The translations under genes were made by a program, and so were the position numbers. From contig NZ_JACHMH010000001.1 in assembly GCF_014204915.1 (NCBI RefSeq), forward strand, positions 9,089,501 through 9,153,500: DNA of 64,000 nt, read 5' to 3'. Shown here piece after piece: positions 1-10,044 of the stretch. How positions within the stretch are numbered: position 1 is the stretch's first letter; each line of letters opens with the position of its first letter. The notes below the pieces were generated by a model. The model searched no databases. It was given only the letters and a program-made list of their open reading frames with translations, and was not told the origin of the DNA. Source of the DNA: Crossiella cryophila. GTDB taxonomy: Bacteria; Actinomycetota; Actinomycetes; Mycobacteriales; Pseudonocardiaceae.

Positions 1-578
1 AACTGGCGGACCAATAGTTCCCGTCGGGCGGGTGAAGGTGGGCGACTACTTCCCGCTACCACCCGACCGGTCGGGGAGAGCACCCAGCAATGCGCGCCGA
101 TGCCGGTCGAGCCGAGTTCCAGCAACGTCGTGAGGCCCGCGCCGTCGGCCACCGCCTCGACCAGGCGGCGGTGCCGGTCCAGTGCGAGGGCCGCGCCGTC
201 CGACCGGTCGTTGGCCAGGGTGAGCACGATCCGCTCGGTGATGGTGGCGAAGGAGACGTCGATCGGCACCTCGAACAGCGGCACCCCGTGCCGTGCGCAC
301 GCCTCGATCAGGTCCACCGGCACCGAGCCGAACTCGGCGTCGCCCGCGGCCAGTCCGGCCACCCCGGCCGCGGCGATGGCCGAGACGAACGCCTCCGCGT
401 CCGCCGGGCCGCGCCGCCAGACCATGCCGGTGAGCACCAGCTCCCCACCGGAGAGATACCGGCTCGGGTCGCGCTGGTCGGTGGTGTACACCCAGCGCAC
501 CGGCCGGTCCAGGTGCTCGCCGCCGGTCAGCAGGACCAGCTTCAGCTCCGAAACCGCCAGCACCGTGCGCAACCGCAT
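1..578 (-). CDS. pucR: PucR-family purine catabolism regulator (partial, N-terminal part)
   Basis: The 5' part of a gene that runs off the left edge. Translation from the ATG at 578 gives MRLRTVLAV..., followed by a PucR N-terminal domain with the family hallmarks RPVRWVYTTD, DPSRYLSGGELVLTG and, near residue 105, VPLFEVPIDVSF. A GGAGG lies 8 bases upstream of this ATG, which decides the start. The C-terminal PucR helix-turn-helix is outside the window. PucR proteins control purine/ureide degradation, and this one is divergent from uraD and the rest of the catabolic operon, so it is probably the local regulator (inference from position). Confidence 0.88.
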   Translation of the reverse strand, partial: MRLRTVLAVSELKLVLLTGGEHLDRPVRWVYTTDQRDPSRYLSGGELVLTGMVWRRGPADAEAFVSAIAAAGVAGLAAGDAEFGSVPVDLIEACARHGVPLFEVPIDVSFATITERIVLTLANDRSDGAALALDRHRRLVEAVADGAGLTTLLELGSTGIGAHCWVLSPTGRVVAGSSRPPSPARRELLVRQ

Positions 579-742
579 CCGCGTCGCCTCCACTGACTTC
601 ACCACCGCATTGGAGGAAGCCACAAAAGAGCGGCCCGCACAAGACGGCGTTTTCATGCTTCTCATACCTAGTCGAAGCCGGGCCAACCTGGGTGTACTGG
701 CCGACACCACCTGGTGAGCACCGTGTTACGGGGGTCCGGGAG

Positions 743-1234
743 TTGCTGGAGGAGTTCAACAAGCTGCCCGAGTCCAGGGCCGCCGAAGCGCTGCGCGCCT
801 GCTGCGCGAGTCCGGTGTGGGTGCGCAGGGTGCTGGCCGCCCGCCCCTACCGGGACCTGCGCGCGCTGCAGACCGCCTCGGCCGACGCGCTCAAATCCCT
901 CGACTGGACCCAGCTCCGGCAGGCCCTGGACGCGCACCCGCGGATCGGTCAGCGCGCCACCGGGGAGACCCAGGAGGCCCGCTGGTCCCGCGGTGAGCAG
1001 GCCGCGGCCAAGACCGTCGAGGCCGATGTGCAGCGCCAGCTGGTGGAGGGCAACCAGCGTTACGAGGCCAGGTTCGGGCACGTCTTCCTGATCTGCGCGA
1101 CCGGCAAGTCGGCAGGCGAGATCCTCTCCGCGCTGCGGCACCGGCTGGGCAACGAGCCCTACGCCGAACGCGAGGTGGTCAAGGCCGAGCTGGCCGGGAT
1201 CGTGCGCCTGCGACTGAACAAGATGGTGGGTTGA
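743..1234 (+). CDS. uraD: 2-oxo-4-hydroxy-4-carboxy-5-ureidoimidazoline (OHCU) decarboxylase
   Basis: Third step of urate oxidation: decarboxylates OHCU to S-allantoin. The protein (163 aa from TTG 743) shows the family motif HPRIG with the catalytic His, and a C-terminal FLICATGKSA segment. The start is uncertain. TTG 743 has a G-rich Shine-Dalgarno about 8 bases upstream and gives the usual N-terminus (LEEFNKLP) and length; GTG 692 would add 17 residues but has no visible ribosome binding site. The TGA overlaps the ATG of uraH, so the two are translationally coupled. It is the first gene of the operon divergent from pucR. Confidence 0.9.
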   Translation: MLEEFNKLPESRAAEALRACCASPVWVRRVLAARPYRDLRALQTASADALKSLDWTQLRQALDAHPRIGQRATGETQEARWSRGEQAAAKTVEADVQRQLVEGNQRYEARFGHVFLICATGKSAGEILSALRHRLGNEPYAEREVVKAELAGIVRLRLNKMVG

Positions 1235-1557
1235 TGGCGATCTCCACGCACGTGCTGGACGCGGCGCTGGGCCGTCCGGCCGCCGGGGTCCGGGTGCACC
1301 TGGAACACCTGCGCGCCGCGGTCTGGACCCAGGTCGCCGAGGGCGTCACCGACGCCGACGGCAGGCTCAAGGACCTGCCCGTGGCCGAGGGCGCGCACCG
1401 GCTGGTCTTCCACACCGGGGAGTACCTGGCAGCCACCGACCGGCCGGTGTTCTACCCGGAGGTGGTGGTCAGCTTCCTGGTCGCCGACGTGGGCCAGCAC
1501 CACCACGTGCCGCTGCTGCTGAGCCCGTTCGCCTACTCGACCTACCGGGGGAGCTGA
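1234..1557 (+). CDS. uraH: 5-hydroxyisourate hydrolase (transthyretin-like)
   Basis: Hydrolyses 5-hydroxyisourate to OHCU, the step between uricase and UraD. At 107 aa it has typical length. It begins with STHVLD (active-site His) and ends with the diagnostic transthyretin-like C-terminus YRGS, with an internal HHHVPLLLSP strand. The ATG is embedded in the uraD stop (TGATG), and uricase starts one base after its own stop region, so uraD-uraH-uricase form a tight cassette in the same order as in many actinobacteria. Confidence 0.95.
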   Translation: MAISTHVLDAALGRPAAGVRVHLEHLRAAVWTQVAEGVTDADGRLKDLPVAEGAHRLVFHTGEYLAATDRPVFYPEVVVSFLVADVGQHHHVPLLLSPFAYSTYRGS

Positions 1558-1558
1558 G

Positions 1559-2431
1559 ATGGGCATCGTCCTGGGCCCGAACCAGTACGGCAAGGCCGAG
1601 GTCCGCCTGGTGCGGATCGACCGGGGCGCCGCCGAGCACCGCATCACCGATCTGAATGTGAGCGTGGCCCTCTCGGGCGACCTCGCGGACACCCATCTCA
1701 CCGGCGACAACGCCAAGGTGCTGCCCACCGACAGCCAGAAGAACACCGTCTACGCCTTCGCCCGCGACGGCATCGGCGAGATCGAGGACTTCGGGCTACG
1801 GCTGGCCCGGCACTTCGTGGACTCCCAGCCCGCCGTCCACCGGGCCAGGGTGCGCCTGGAGCAGTACGGCTGGCAACGGACCACTGTGGACGGTCAGCCC
1901 GCCTCGCACTCCTTCCACCGCACCGGCGACGGCACCCGCACCGCCACCATCACCTACGACGGCGGCACCGCCTGGGTGGTCTCCGGCCTGGCCGACCTCA
2001 CCGTGCTCAACTCCACCGGCTCGGAGTTCTGGGGTTACGTCAAGGACGAGTACACCACCCTGCCCGAGGCCAAGGACCGCATCCTGGCCACCGCGGTCTC
2101 CGCGCACTGGCGGCACCGCGACGCCGGCGAGCGGGACTGGGGCGAGTCGCACCGGCTGGCCAGGGCCGCGCTGCTGGCCGCCTTCGCCGACACGCACAGC
2201 CTGTCGTTGCAGCAGACCCTGCACGCGATGGGCTCCCGGGTGCTCTCCGGCCAGCCGGACGTCGTGGAGATCCGGCTGGCCCTGCCGAACAAGCACCATT
2301 TCCTGGTCGATCTGTCGCCCTTCGGGCTGGACAACCCCGGTGAGGTGTTCTTCGCCGCGGACCGGCCCTACGGTCTGATCGAGGGTTCGGCGCTGCGGGA
2401 GGACGCGCCGCCACCGGGTGAGGCATGGTGA
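1559..2431 (+). CDS. pucL: Uricase (urate oxidase)
   Basis: Cofactor-independent urate oxidase that makes 5-hydroxyisourate from urate and O2. The 290-aa protein has the N-terminal block GPNQYGKAEVRLVR, the PTDSQKNTVY block carrying the active-site Thr, a Gln/Asn-containing central region (FWGYVKDEYTTL) and a C-terminal LPNKHHFLVDL motif, all in the expected two-T-fold order. ATG 1559 follows the uraH stop by one base. No peroxisomal or secretion signal is seen, so it acts in the cytoplasm. Peroxide formed here would need a catalase encoded elsewhere. Confidence 0.96.
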   Translation: MGIVLGPNQYGKAEVRLVRIDRGAAEHRITDLNVSVALSGDLADTHLTGDNAKVLPTDSQKNTVYAFARDGIGEIEDFGLRLARHFVDSQPAVHRARVRLEQYGWQRTTVDGQPASHSFHRTGDGTRTATITYDGGTAWVVSGLADLTVLNSTGSEFWGYVKDEYTTLPEAKDRILATAVSAHWRHRDAGERDWGESHRLARAALLAAFADTHSLSLQQTLHAMGSRVLSGQPDVVEIRLALPNKHHFLVDLSPFGLDNPGEVFFAADRPYGLIEGSALREDAPPPGEAW

Positions 2432-2434
2432 GCC

Positions 2435-3802
2435 ATGCCATTCCGCACCAGAAGCACCGCGGGGAGCCCGGCGCACCCCGTCGATGAGGTCCTGCCCGCC
2501 GGGCGACTGCTCGCCTTCGGGCTGCAACACGTGCTGGCGATGTACGCGGGCGCGGTCGCCGTCCCGCTGATCGTGGGCGGGGCGATGAAGCTGCCCGCCG
2601 CCGACATCGCCTACCTGATCAACGCCGACCTGCTGGTCTGCGGCATCGCCACCCTGATCCAGTGCGTCGGGGTGTGGCGGTTCGGGGTGCGGCTGCCGCT
2701 GATGCAGGGCTGCACCTTCGCCGCGGTCAGCCCGATGGTGCTGATCGGCACCCAGGGCGGCGGCCTGCCCGCGATCTACGGCGCGGTGATCGTGGCCGGG
2801 CTGGCCATGACCCTGGCCGCGCCCTGGTTCAGCCGGTTGCTGCGGTTCTTCCCGCCGGTGGTCACCGGCACGGTGATCCTGGTGATCGGGCTGTCCCTGC
2901 TGCCGGTCGCGGTCAACTGGGCCGCCGGTGGCGTTGGCTCGCCGGAGTTCGCCGCACCGCGCAACCTGGGACTCGCACTGGGTGTGCTGCTGGTGATCCT
3001 GGCCGCGCAACGGTTCCTGCCAGGGCTGTGGTCCCGGATCGCCGTGCTGCTGGGCATCGTGGCCGGCACCCTGGTGGCGATCCCGTTGGGCTACACCGAC
3101 TTCTCCGGCGTCACCCAGGCGCCGCTGCTGGGCATCAGCACCCCGTTCCACTTCGGACTGCCCACCTTCGAGCTGTCCGCGATCACCGCGATGCTGATCG
3201 TGATGGCGGTGACCATGATCGAGACCAGCGGCAGTATCGTGGCCATCGGCGAGCTGGTGGACAAGCCGGTGGACCGGCGCACGCTGGCCGACGGGCTGCG
3301 CGCGGACGGAGCGTCCACTGTGCTCGGTGGCGTGCTGAACACCTTCCCCTACACCGCATTCGGCCAGAACATCGGCCTGGTCGCGCTGACCGGGGTGCGC
3401 AGCCGGTGGGTGGTGGCCACCGCGGGCGGCATCCTGGTGCTGCTCGGCCTGGTGCCCGCACTCGGCGCGGTGGTGGCCGCGATCCCGCTGCCGGTACTGG
3501 GTGGCGCGGGCGTGGCCATGTTCGGCACGGTGGCCGCCGGCGGGGTGCGCACGCTGTCCAGGGTCTCCTTCAGCGGCAACAACAATCTCACCGTGGTCGC
3601 GGTGTCCCTTGGCATCGGGCTCATCCCCGTTGGCGTGCCGGGGATCTACGAGGCGTTCCCGGTCTGGTTCAAGACCGTCATGCAGTCCGGCATCAGCGCC
3701 GGTTGCCTGGCGGCGGTCCTGCTCAACCTGTTGTTCAACCACGGCGTCCGGCGCGAACCGGCGCGGGAGGAGGCGGTGGATGGAGTTCCTCCGACCGGCT
3801 AG
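2435..3802 (+). CDS. NCS2 family purine (xanthine/urate) permease
   Basis: Membrane permease of the nucleobase:cation symporter-2 family (UraA/UapA/PucJ group), 455 aa with about 12-14 hydrophobic segments. Visible family signatures include the N-terminal GLQHVLAMYAGAVAVPLI, a helix with QGCTFAAVSPMVLIG, and the motif (TAFGQNIGLVALTGVRSR) typical of urate/xanthine transporters. It starts 3 bases after the uricase stop and overlaps xdhB by 23 bases, so it is cotranscribed with the catabolic enzymes. Urate or xanthine is the most likely substrate; sequence alone cannot separate them. Confidence 0.92.
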   Translation: MPFRTRSTAGSPAHPVDEVLPAGRLLAFGLQHVLAMYAGAVAVPLIVGGAMKLPAADIAYLINADLLVCGIATLIQCVGVWRFGVRLPLMQGCTFAAVSPMVLIGTQGGGLPAIYGAVIVAGLAMTLAAPWFSRLLRFFPPVVTGTVILVIGLSLLPVAVNWAAGGVGSPEFAAPRNLGLALGVLLVILAAQRFLPGLWSRIAVLLGIVAGTLVAIPLGYTDFSGVTQAPLLGISTPFHFGLPTFELSAITAMLIVMAVTMIETSGSIVAIGELVDKPVDRRTLADGLRADGASTVLGGVLNTFPYTAFGQNIGLVALTGVRSRWVVATAGGILVLLGLVPALGAVVAAIPLPVLGGAGVAMFGTVAAGGVRTLSRVSFSGNNNLTVVAVSLGIGLIPVGVPGIYEAFPVWFKTVMQSGISAGCLAAVLLNLLFNHGVRREPAREEAVDGVPPTG

Positions 3803-4652
3803 CTGGCCGGAAGCCTTGGCGCTCAAGGCAGAGCACCCGGCAGCGGCGCCGATCGCCGGCGGCACCGACCTGATGGTCGAGCTGAACTTCGATCGCCGCC
3901 GCCCGCCGGTGCTGCTCGACCTGGGCCGGATCACCGAGCTGACCGAATGGTCCGAAACCGACGGTGCGGTCTGGCTGGGCGCTGCCGTGCCCTACCAGCG
4001 GATCATCACCGAACTCGGCGAGCGGCTGCCAGGACTGGCGATGGCCTCGCGCACGGTGGGCTCACCGCAGATCCGCAACCGGGGCACGGTCGGCGGCAAC
4101 CTCGGCTCGGCCTCGCCGGCCGGAGACGCGCACCCGCCGCTGCTGGCCGCCGACGCGGTGGTCGAGGTGGCCTCGGTGCGCGGCGCCAGGACCATCCCGA
4201 TCACCGAGTTCTTCCTCGGCGTCAAGCGCAGCGCACTGGCCCCCGACGAGCTGATCCGCGCGGTCCGGCTGCCGGTGGCCGGTGGGCCGCAACAGTTCTC
4301 CAAGGTCGGCACGCGCAACGCGATGGTGATCGCGGTCTGCTCCTTCGCCCTGTCCCTGCACCCGGCGCGGGGCACGGTGGGCACCGGCATCGGCTCGGCC
4401 GCGCCCACCCCGCGCCGCGCGCCGGCGGCCGAGGAGCTGCTGGCCGGTGAACTCTCCTGGGAGTCGCCACAACCGTTGCCGGAGAGCCTGCTCATCCGCT
4501 TCGGCGAACTGGTCGCGGCCGCGGCCGCCCCCATCGACGACGTCCGCGGCAGCGCGGCCTACCGGCGGCACGCGCTGGCCGTGCTCGCCCGCCGCACGCT
4601 GGCCTGGACCTGGCAGGACTATCGCTCCGGAAGGTGGTCACGATGCGCGTGA
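3780..4652 (+). CDS. xdhB: Xanthine dehydrogenase FAD-binding subunit
   Basis: Medium, FAD-carrying subunit of a three-component xanthine dehydrogenase (290 aa). The N-terminus MEFLRPASWPEAL is typical. The FAD-binding CO-dehydrogenase flavoprotein fold shows APIAGGTDLMVELN near residue 25 and the second FAD loop GTVGGNLGSASPAGD near residue 105. ATG 3780 was chosen because GGGAGGAGG lies just upstream and the protein then begins as in the family; it overlaps the permease gene in another frame. It is followed by the [2Fe-2S] subunit, overlapping by 10 bases. Confidence 0.93.
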   Translation: MEFLRPASWPEALALKAEHPAAAPIAGGTDLMVELNFDRRRPPVLLDLGRITELTEWSETDGAVWLGAAVPYQRIITELGERLPGLAMASRTVGSPQIRNRGTVGGNLGSASPAGDAHPPLLAADAVVEVASVRGARTIPITEFFLGVKRSALAPDELIRAVRLPVAGGPQQFSKVGTRNAMVIAVCSFALSLHPARGTVGTGIGSAAPTPRRAPAAEELLAGELSWESPQPLPESLLIRFGELVAAAAAPIDDVRGSAAYRRHALAVLARRTLAWTWQDYRSGRWSRCA

Positions 4653-5116
4653 ACCTCACCGTCAACGGGGAGCCGCGGCAGGCCGACGACGTGTGGCCGG
4701 GCGAGAGCCTGCTCTACGTGCTGCGCGAGCGCCTCGGCCTGCCCGGCTCCAAGAACGCCTGCGAACAAGGCGAATGCGGCTCCTGCACGGTGTACCTGGA
4801 CGACACCCCGGTGTGCGCCTGCCTGGTCGCGGCCGGGCAGGCCGAGGGCCGCGCGGTGCGCACCGTGGAGGGCCTGGCCACCGGCGACGACCTGGATCCG
4901 GTGCAGCAGGCGTTCGTGGAGGCGGGCGCGGTGCAGTGCGGGTTCTGCACGCCAGGACTGATCGTGGCAACGCACGACCTGGTGCGGCGCAACGCGAAAC
5001 CCACCGATCCGGAGATCCGCGAGGCACTGGCCGGGAACCTGTGCCGCTGCACCGGTTACGAGAAGATCCTGGACGCGGTGCGGTTGGCCGCGACCCGGCG
5101 GGAGGAAGCCCGATGA
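4643..5116 (+). CDS. xdhC: Xanthine dehydrogenase [2Fe-2S] subunit
   Basis: Small iron-sulfur subunit (157 aa) that passes electrons from the molybdenum site to FAD. The N-terminal plant-type ferredoxin cluster is CEQGECGSC plus a later Cys. The C-terminal four-helix domain carries CGFCTPG and CRCTGY for the second cluster. The ATG at 4643 has GGAAGG 8 bases upstream; a GTG at 4634 is in frame but less well placed. The stop overlaps the next start (ATGA). The gene order xdhB-xdhC-deaminase-xdhA separates the catalytic subunit from the other two by one deaminase gene. Confidence 0.94.
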   Translation: MRVNLTVNGEPRQADDVWPGESLLYVLRERLGLPGSKNACEQGECGSCTVYLDDTPVCACLVAAGQAEGRAVRTVEGLATGDDLDPVQQAFVEAGAVQCGFCTPGLIVATHDLVRRNAKPTDPEIREALAGNLCRCTGYEKILDAVRLAATRREEAR

Positions 5117-6480
5117 GCCGTATCGTGATCGAGAACGCCGCTGTGTCCACTGTGGACAGTATCGGCACCGAGTACGCCAACGGGCACGTGGTGGTGGAGC
5201 ACGGGATCATCACCGCGGTCGGCCCCGGGCCGGCACCGGTGTCCGCACAACCAACCGAGCACATCGACGCGCACGGCTGCCTGGTCACCCCCGGCCTGGT
5301 CAACACCCACCACCACCTCTACCAGTGGGCCACCAGGGGCATCGCCCAGGAGGAGAACCTGTTCGGCTGGCTGGTCGAGCTGTACCCGATCTGGGCCCGG
5401 CTGGACGCCTCGGTCACCCATGCCGCGGCCAGCGCCGGACTGGCCTGGCTGGCCCGCACCGGCTGCACCACCGCCGCCGACCACCACTACGTCTACCCGC
5501 GCACCGGCGGCGACCAGCTGGACGCGGTGATCTCCGCGGCCCGCCGGATCGGGGTGCGGCTGCACGCGGTACGCGGCTCCATGGACCGCGGCGAGTCCGC
5601 GGGCGGGCTGCCGCCGGACCACATCGTGGAGGACACCGACGCCGCGCTGGAGGCCACCGAGGCGGCCATCGACACCCACCACGACACCTCCTTCGACGCC
5701 CAGATCCGGATCGCGGTCGGCCCCTGCTCGCCGTTCTCGGTGAGTGAGCGGCTGATGCGCGAGGCCGCGGAACTGGCCAGGGCCAAGGGCGTCCGGCTGC
5801 ACACCCACCTCGCCGAGACCGTCGAGGAAGAGCAGAAGTGCCTGGCGGAGCTGGGCTGCACGCCCCTGGAGTACGCCGATTCGCTCGGCTGGCTGGGCGA
5901 GGACGTGTGGTTCGCGCACGGCATCCACTTCTCCGACAAGGCCATCGCCCGGCTCGCCGCCACCGGCACCGGGGTCGCGCACTGCCCCAGCTCCAACGCC
6001 AGGGTCGGCGCGGGCACCTGCCGGGTCACCGACCTGATGGGCGTCGGCGTGCCGGTCGGCCTGGGCGCGGACGGCGCGGCCTCCAACGAGGGCGGCGGCC
6101 TGGGCGACGAACTGCGTCAGGCGCTCTACCTGGCCCGGCTGCGCGGCGGCCCGGACGCGCTGACCGCCCGCCAGTCGCTGTACCTGGGCACCATGGGCGG
6201 GGCGCGCTGTCTGGGGCGGGAGAACGAGATCGGCTCGATCGAGGTGGGCAAGCTGGCCGACCTGGCGGTGTGGCGGATCGACGGGCTCGGCCACGCCGGC
6301 ATCGCCGATCCCGTTGCCGCACTGGTGTTCGCCTCCGTCCCGCCGCTGGCCCGGCTGCTCGTCGGCGGCCGCAGTGTGGTGGTCGACGGCGAACTGCGCA
6401 CCGCGGGCGAGGACGAGCTGGCCGGGGATCTGCGCTCGGCCAGCCGCCGGTTGCAGGCCAGGCTGGAGGTGACCCAGTGA
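5113..6480 (+). CDS. 8-oxoguanine deaminase (amidohydrolase)
   Basis: A 455-aa metal-dependent amidohydrolase of the TrzN/AtzA/8-oxoguanine deaminase group, deaminating 8-oxoguanine to urate. Guanine deaminase is the alternative. Metal ligands are visible as NTHHH near residue 65, a central HTHLAETVEEE block with the His-x-His and Glu, AHGIH, and GLGADGAASNEGG with the catalytic Asp. Its position inside the xdh genes fits delivery of product straight into the urate pathway. It starts within the xdhC stop (ATGA) and ends within the GTGA start of xdhA. Confidence 0.85.
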   Translation: MSRIVIENAAVSTVDSIGTEYANGHVVVEHGIITAVGPGPAPVSAQPTEHIDAHGCLVTPGLVNTHHHLYQWATRGIAQEENLFGWLVELYPIWARLDASVTHAAASAGLAWLARTGCTTAADHHYVYPRTGGDQLDAVISAARRIGVRLHAVRGSMDRGESAGGLPPDHIVEDTDAALEATEAAIDTHHDTSFDAQIRIAVGPCSPFSVSERLMREAAELARAKGVRLHTHLAETVEEEQKCLAELGCTPLEYADSLGWLGEDVWFAHGIHFSDKAIARLAATGTGVAHCPSSNARVGAGTCRVTDLMGVGVPVGLGADGAASNEGGGLGDELRQALYLARLRGGPDALTARQSLYLGTMGGARCLGRENEIGSIEVGKLADLAVWRIDGLGHAGIADPVAALVFASVPPLARLLVGGRSVVVDGELRTAGEDELAGDLRSASRRLQARLEVTQ

Positions 6481-8708
6481 CCACCAGCGAGGTCCGCTCC
6501 ACCGTCACCGGCGGCATCGGTCAGAGCCCGCTGCGGCCCGACGGCAACCTGAAGGTCAAGGGCGAGTTCGCCTACTCCTCGGACCTGTGGGCCGCGGACA
6601 TGCTCTGGGGCGCCACCCTGCGCAGTCCGCACGCGCACGCCCGGATCACCAGCCTGGACATCGCCGCCGCCCTCGCCGTGCCCGGCGTGCACGCGGTGCT
6701 CACCCACACCGATGTGCCCGGCCGCAACGCTTTCGGGCTGGAACACGTGGACCAGCCGGTGCTCGCGGTGGACCGGATCCGGTACCAGGGCGAGGCGATC
6801 GCCATCGTGGCCGCCGACCACCCGGAGACCGCCCGCCGTGCCATGGAACGGATCGCGGTCGGCTACGAGGTACTGGAACCGGTCACCGACAGCGAGCTGG
6901 CCGCGCACGAACCCCAGCACAACCCGTTGCACGCCAACGGGAACCTGGTCCGGCACGTGCCCATCCGGCGCGGTGACCCTGACGCCACCGCCGAGGTCGT
7001 GGTCTCCGGCGTGTACCACGTCGGCATGCAGGACCAGGCCTTCCTCGGCCCCGAATCCGGTCTCGCGGTGCCTGCCGAGGACGGCGGGGTCGAGCTGTAC
7101 GTGGCCACCCAGTGGCTGCACGTGGACCAGGGCCAGGTCGCGCAAGCCCTTGGCCTGCCGACGGATCAGGTGCGGATCACCCTGGCCGGGGTGGGCGGCG
7201 CGTTCGGCGCCCGCGAGGACCTGTCCATGCAGGTGCACGCCTGCCTGCTCGCCCTGCACACCGGCCGCCCGGTGAAGATGGTGTACAGCCGCGAGGAGAG
7301 CTTCTTCGGGCACGTGCACCGGCACCCGGCCCGGATGCACTACGAGCACGGCGCGACCAGAGACGGGAAACTGGTCTACGTCAAGGCCAGGCTCTACCTG
7401 GACGGCGGCGCCTACGCCTCCACCACCGCCGCCGTGGTGGCCAACGCCACCACCCTGGGCGTCGGCCCGTACGAGGTGCCCAACGTGGTGCTGGACGGCT
7501 ACGGCGTCTACACCAACAACCCGCCCTGCGGCGCGATGCGCGGTTTCGGCGCGGTGCAGGCGTGTTTCGGCTACGAGTCTCAGATGGACAAACTCGCCGC
7601 GGCGCTGGAGATGGACCCGGTGGAGTTGCGCATCCGCAACGCCGTCGCCGAGGGCAGCGTGATGCCCACCGGCCAGGTCATCGACTCCGCCGCCCCGGTG
7701 GCCGAACTGCTCCGGCTGGTCAAGGCCAAGCCACTGCCCACAGTGGACAGTGCGCGGGACATCCTGGAACTGCCCGGCGGCGCGGCCAACACCACCCACG
7801 GCGAAGGCGTGCGACGCGGGATCGGCTACGGCGTCGGGGTGAAGAACGTCTGCTTCTCCGAGGGTTTCGACGACTACTCCACCGCCAGGGTCCGGCTCTC
7901 GGTGATCGGCGGCGAACCGGTGGCGCTGGTGCACACCGCGGCGGCCGAGGTCGGCCAGGGCCTGGTCACCCTGCTCGGCCAGATCGCCCGCACCGAACTC
8001 GGCGTGCAGCAGGTCGCCATCGCCCCCGCGGACACCTCCATCGGCAGCGCCGGCTCCACCTCGGCCTCCCGGCAGAGCTACGTCACCGGCGGCGCGACCA
8101 AGGCCGCCTGCGAGGCCGTCCGCGCCAAACTCCTCGCCCTGAGCGGAGATCGCTGGCCGCTGAGCCCCGAGGAACTGGTCACGGTGCTCGGGGACGCGGT
8201 GATCGAGGAGACCGTGGAGTGGCGGCACCGGCCCACCGAGACCCTGGACCCGTTGAGCGGACAGGGGAACGCGCACGTGCAGTACGCCTTCGCCGCGCAC
8301 CGGGCGGTGGTCGACGTGGACCTGGAACTGGGCCTGGTCAAGGTGGTCGAGCTGGCCTGCGCCCAGGACGTGGGCAAGGCGCTGAACCCGCAGGCGGTGC
8401 TCGGCCAGATCCAGGGCGGCAGCGCGCAGGGCCTCGGCCTGGCCGTGATGGAGGAGATCCAGATCAGGGACGGCCTGATCCGCAACCCCTCCTTCACCGA
8501 CTACCTCATCCCCACCATCCTGGACATGCCGCCGATGGTGATCGACGTGCTCGAACTCGCCGACCCGAACGCGCCCTACGGCCTGCGCGGCGTCGGCGAA
8601 CCGCCGACCATCTCGGTCACCCCGGCCATCGCCGCCGCCATCCGCGCCGCCAGCGGCCTGGACCTGGACCGCGTCCCCGTTCGCCCCGAGCACCTCACCG
8701 GCACGTAG
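6477..8708 (+). CDS. xdhA: Xanthine dehydrogenase molybdenum-binding catalytic subunit
   Basis: Large catalytic subunit (743 aa from GTG 6477) that hydroxylates hypoxanthine/xanthine to urate at the molybdopterin centre. It contains the aldehyde oxidase/xanthine dehydrogenase a/b hammerhead domain (residues about 15-125), then the Mo-binding domains with [12 protein letters not shown] (equivalent of the FGGKE loop), [10 protein letters not shown] with the substrate Arg, and the C-terminal LRGVGEPP carrying the catalytic Glu. The GTG overlaps the deaminase stop. MocA and the two smaller subunits are in the same operon, so the complex can probably be assembled from this locus. Confidence 0.94.
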   Translation: MTTSEVRSTVTGGIGQSPLRPDGNLKVKGEFAYSSDLWAADMLWGATLRSPHAHARITSLDIAAALAVPGVHAVLTHTDVPGRNAFGLEHVDQPVLAVDRIRYQGEAIAIVAADHPETARRAMERIAVGYEVLEPVTDSELAAHEPQHNPLHANGNLVRHVPIRRGDPDATAEVVVSGVYHVGMQDQAFLGPESGLAVPAEDGGVELYVATQWLHVDQGQVAQALGLPTDQVRITLAGVGGAFGAREDLSMQVHACLLALHTGRPVKMVYSREESFFGHVHRHPARMHYEHGATRDGKLVYVKARLYLDGGAYASTTAAVVANATTLGVGPYEVPNVVLDGYGVYTNNPPCGAMRGFGAVQACFGYESQMDKLAAALEMDPVELRIRNAVAEGSVMPTGQVIDSAAPVAELLRLVKAKPLPTVDSARDILELPGGAANTTHGEGVRRGIGYGVGVKNVCFSEGFDDYSTARVRLSVIGGEPVALVHTAAAEVGQGLVTLLGQIARTELGVQQVAIAPADTSIGSAGSTSASRQSYVTGGATKAACEAVRAKLLALSGDRWPLSPEELVTVLGDAVIEETVEWRHRPTETLDPLSGQGNAHVQYAFAAHRAVVDVDLELGLVKVVELACAQDVGKALNPQAVLGQIQGGSAQGLGLAVMEEIQIRDGLIRNPSFTDYLIPTILDMPPMVIDVLELADPNAPYGLRGVGEPPTISVTPAIAAAIRAASGLDLDRVPVRPEHLTGT

Positions 8709-8715
8709 GAGACCC

Positions 8716-10041
8716 ATGTACGACCTCGTACTGCGCTCCCGGCGAACCTGCCTGCCCACCGGCGAACAACCGGCCGCCGTGGCCGTCCACAACGGACGGA
8801 TCGCGGCGGTCGCCGCGCACGGCGCCGACCTGCCCGCGCACACCGACACCGACCTGGGCGAGGTGGCCCTGCTGCCCGGCCTGGTCGACACGCACGTGCA
8901 CGTCAACGAGCCCGGCCGCACCGAATGGGAGGGCTTCGCCACCGCGACCGCGGCGGCCGCGGCAGGCGGCGTCACCACCATCATCGACATGCCGCTCAAC
9001 TCGCTGCCACCCACCGTCGACGTCGCGGCCCTCAACGTCAAACGCCAGGCGGCCCAAGGCAGCTGCTTCGTCGACGTCGGCTTCTGGGGCGGCGCGATCC
9101 CCGGCAAACTGCACGAACTGCCCGCCCTGCACGCCGAGGGCGTGTTCGGCTTCAAGTGCTTCACCGTCGACTCCGGCGTGCCCGAGTTCCCACCGCTGTC
9201 CTGGCCGGAGATCGACCAGGCCCTGCGTCAACTGTCCACACTGGACGCGTTGCTCATCGTGCACGCCGAGGACAGCGAGGAACTCGCCGCCGCACCCACC
9301 GCCACGGGCAGGCGGTACGCGGACTTCCTGGCCTCCCGGCCAAGCAGTGTGGAGAACACCGCCGTCGCCCACCTGGCCGCCCTGGCCGCCGGGGCGAACG
9401 CCAGAGCCCATGTGCTGCACCTGTCCTCGGCCGAGGCACTGTCCATTGTGGCTGAAGCCAAGGCGGCGGGTGTCCGGCTGACCGCCGAGACCTGCCCGCA
9501 CTACCTCACCCTCACCGCCGAGACCGTGCCCGAGGGCGCCACCGAGTTCAAGTGCTGCCCGCCGATCCGCGAGGCCGCCAACCAGGACCTGCTCTGGCAG
9601 GGACTCGCCGACGGCACCCTGGACTGCGTGGTGTCCGACCACTCGCCCAGCACCCCGGCGGAGAAGTTCAAGGGAGACGGCGACTTCGGCATCGCCTGGG
9701 GCGGGGTGTCCTCCCTCCAGCTCGGCCTGCCGGTGCTGTGGACCGCCGCCCGAGCCCGCGGCGTGCCGCTGTCCCAGGTGGTCGACTGGATGTCCGCCCG
9801 CCCCGCCGCACTGGCCGGACTGACCCGCAAGGGCCGGATCGCGGTGGGCTGTGACGCCGATCTCCTCGCCTTCGCCGCCGACGAACGGTTCACTGTGAGT
9901 CCGGGCGAACTACGCCACCGGCACCCGATCACCCCGTACGCGGGGCGGGAGCTGACCGGTGTGGTCCGCCGGACCTGGTTGCGCGGCAACACCATCGGCG
10001 CGCGGCCACACGGAGCACTGCTGCGGCGCGACGGAGGCTGA
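8716..10041 (+). CDS. allB: Allantoinase
   Basis: Dinuclear-metal cyclic amidohydrolase (441 aa) opening allantoin to allantoate. Signatures: [17 protein letters not shown] (His-x-His plus the Glu/Arg region), the carbamylated Lys in [31 protein letters not shown] and SDHSPS with the catalytic Asp. The [13 protein letters not shown] loop is characteristic of allantoinases rather than dihydropyrimidinases. It starts 7 bases after xdhA and is followed by allantoicase after 3 bases. Confidence 0.95.
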   Translation: MYDLVLRSRRTCLPTGEQPAAVAVHNGRIAAVAAHGADLPAHTDTDLGEVALLPGLVDTHVHVNEPGRTEWEGFATATAAAAAGGVTTIIDMPLNSLPPTVDVAALNVKRQAAQGSCFVDVGFWGGAIPGKLHELPALHAEGVFGFKCFTVDSGVPEFPPLSWPEIDQALRQLSTLDALLIVHAEDSEELAAAPTATGRRYADFLASRPSSVENTAVAHLAALAAGANARAHVLHLSSAEALSIVAEAKAAGVRLTAETCPHYLTLTAETVPEGATEFKCCPPIREAANQDLLWQGLADGTLDCVVSDHSPSTPAEKFKGDGDFGIAWGGVSSLQLGLPVLWTAARARGVPLSQVVDWMSARPAALAGLTRKGRIAVGCDADLLAFAADERFTVSPGELRHRHPITPYAGRELTGVVRRTWLRGNTIGARPHGALLRRDGG

Positions 10042-10044
10042 ACC

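Noticed and set aside
1796-3934. Long minus-strand reading frame (over 700 codons) opposite uricase and the permease.
   Set aside because: Composition is Gly/Arg/His/Gln-rich with no domain; it is the antisense shadow of real GC-rich genes.
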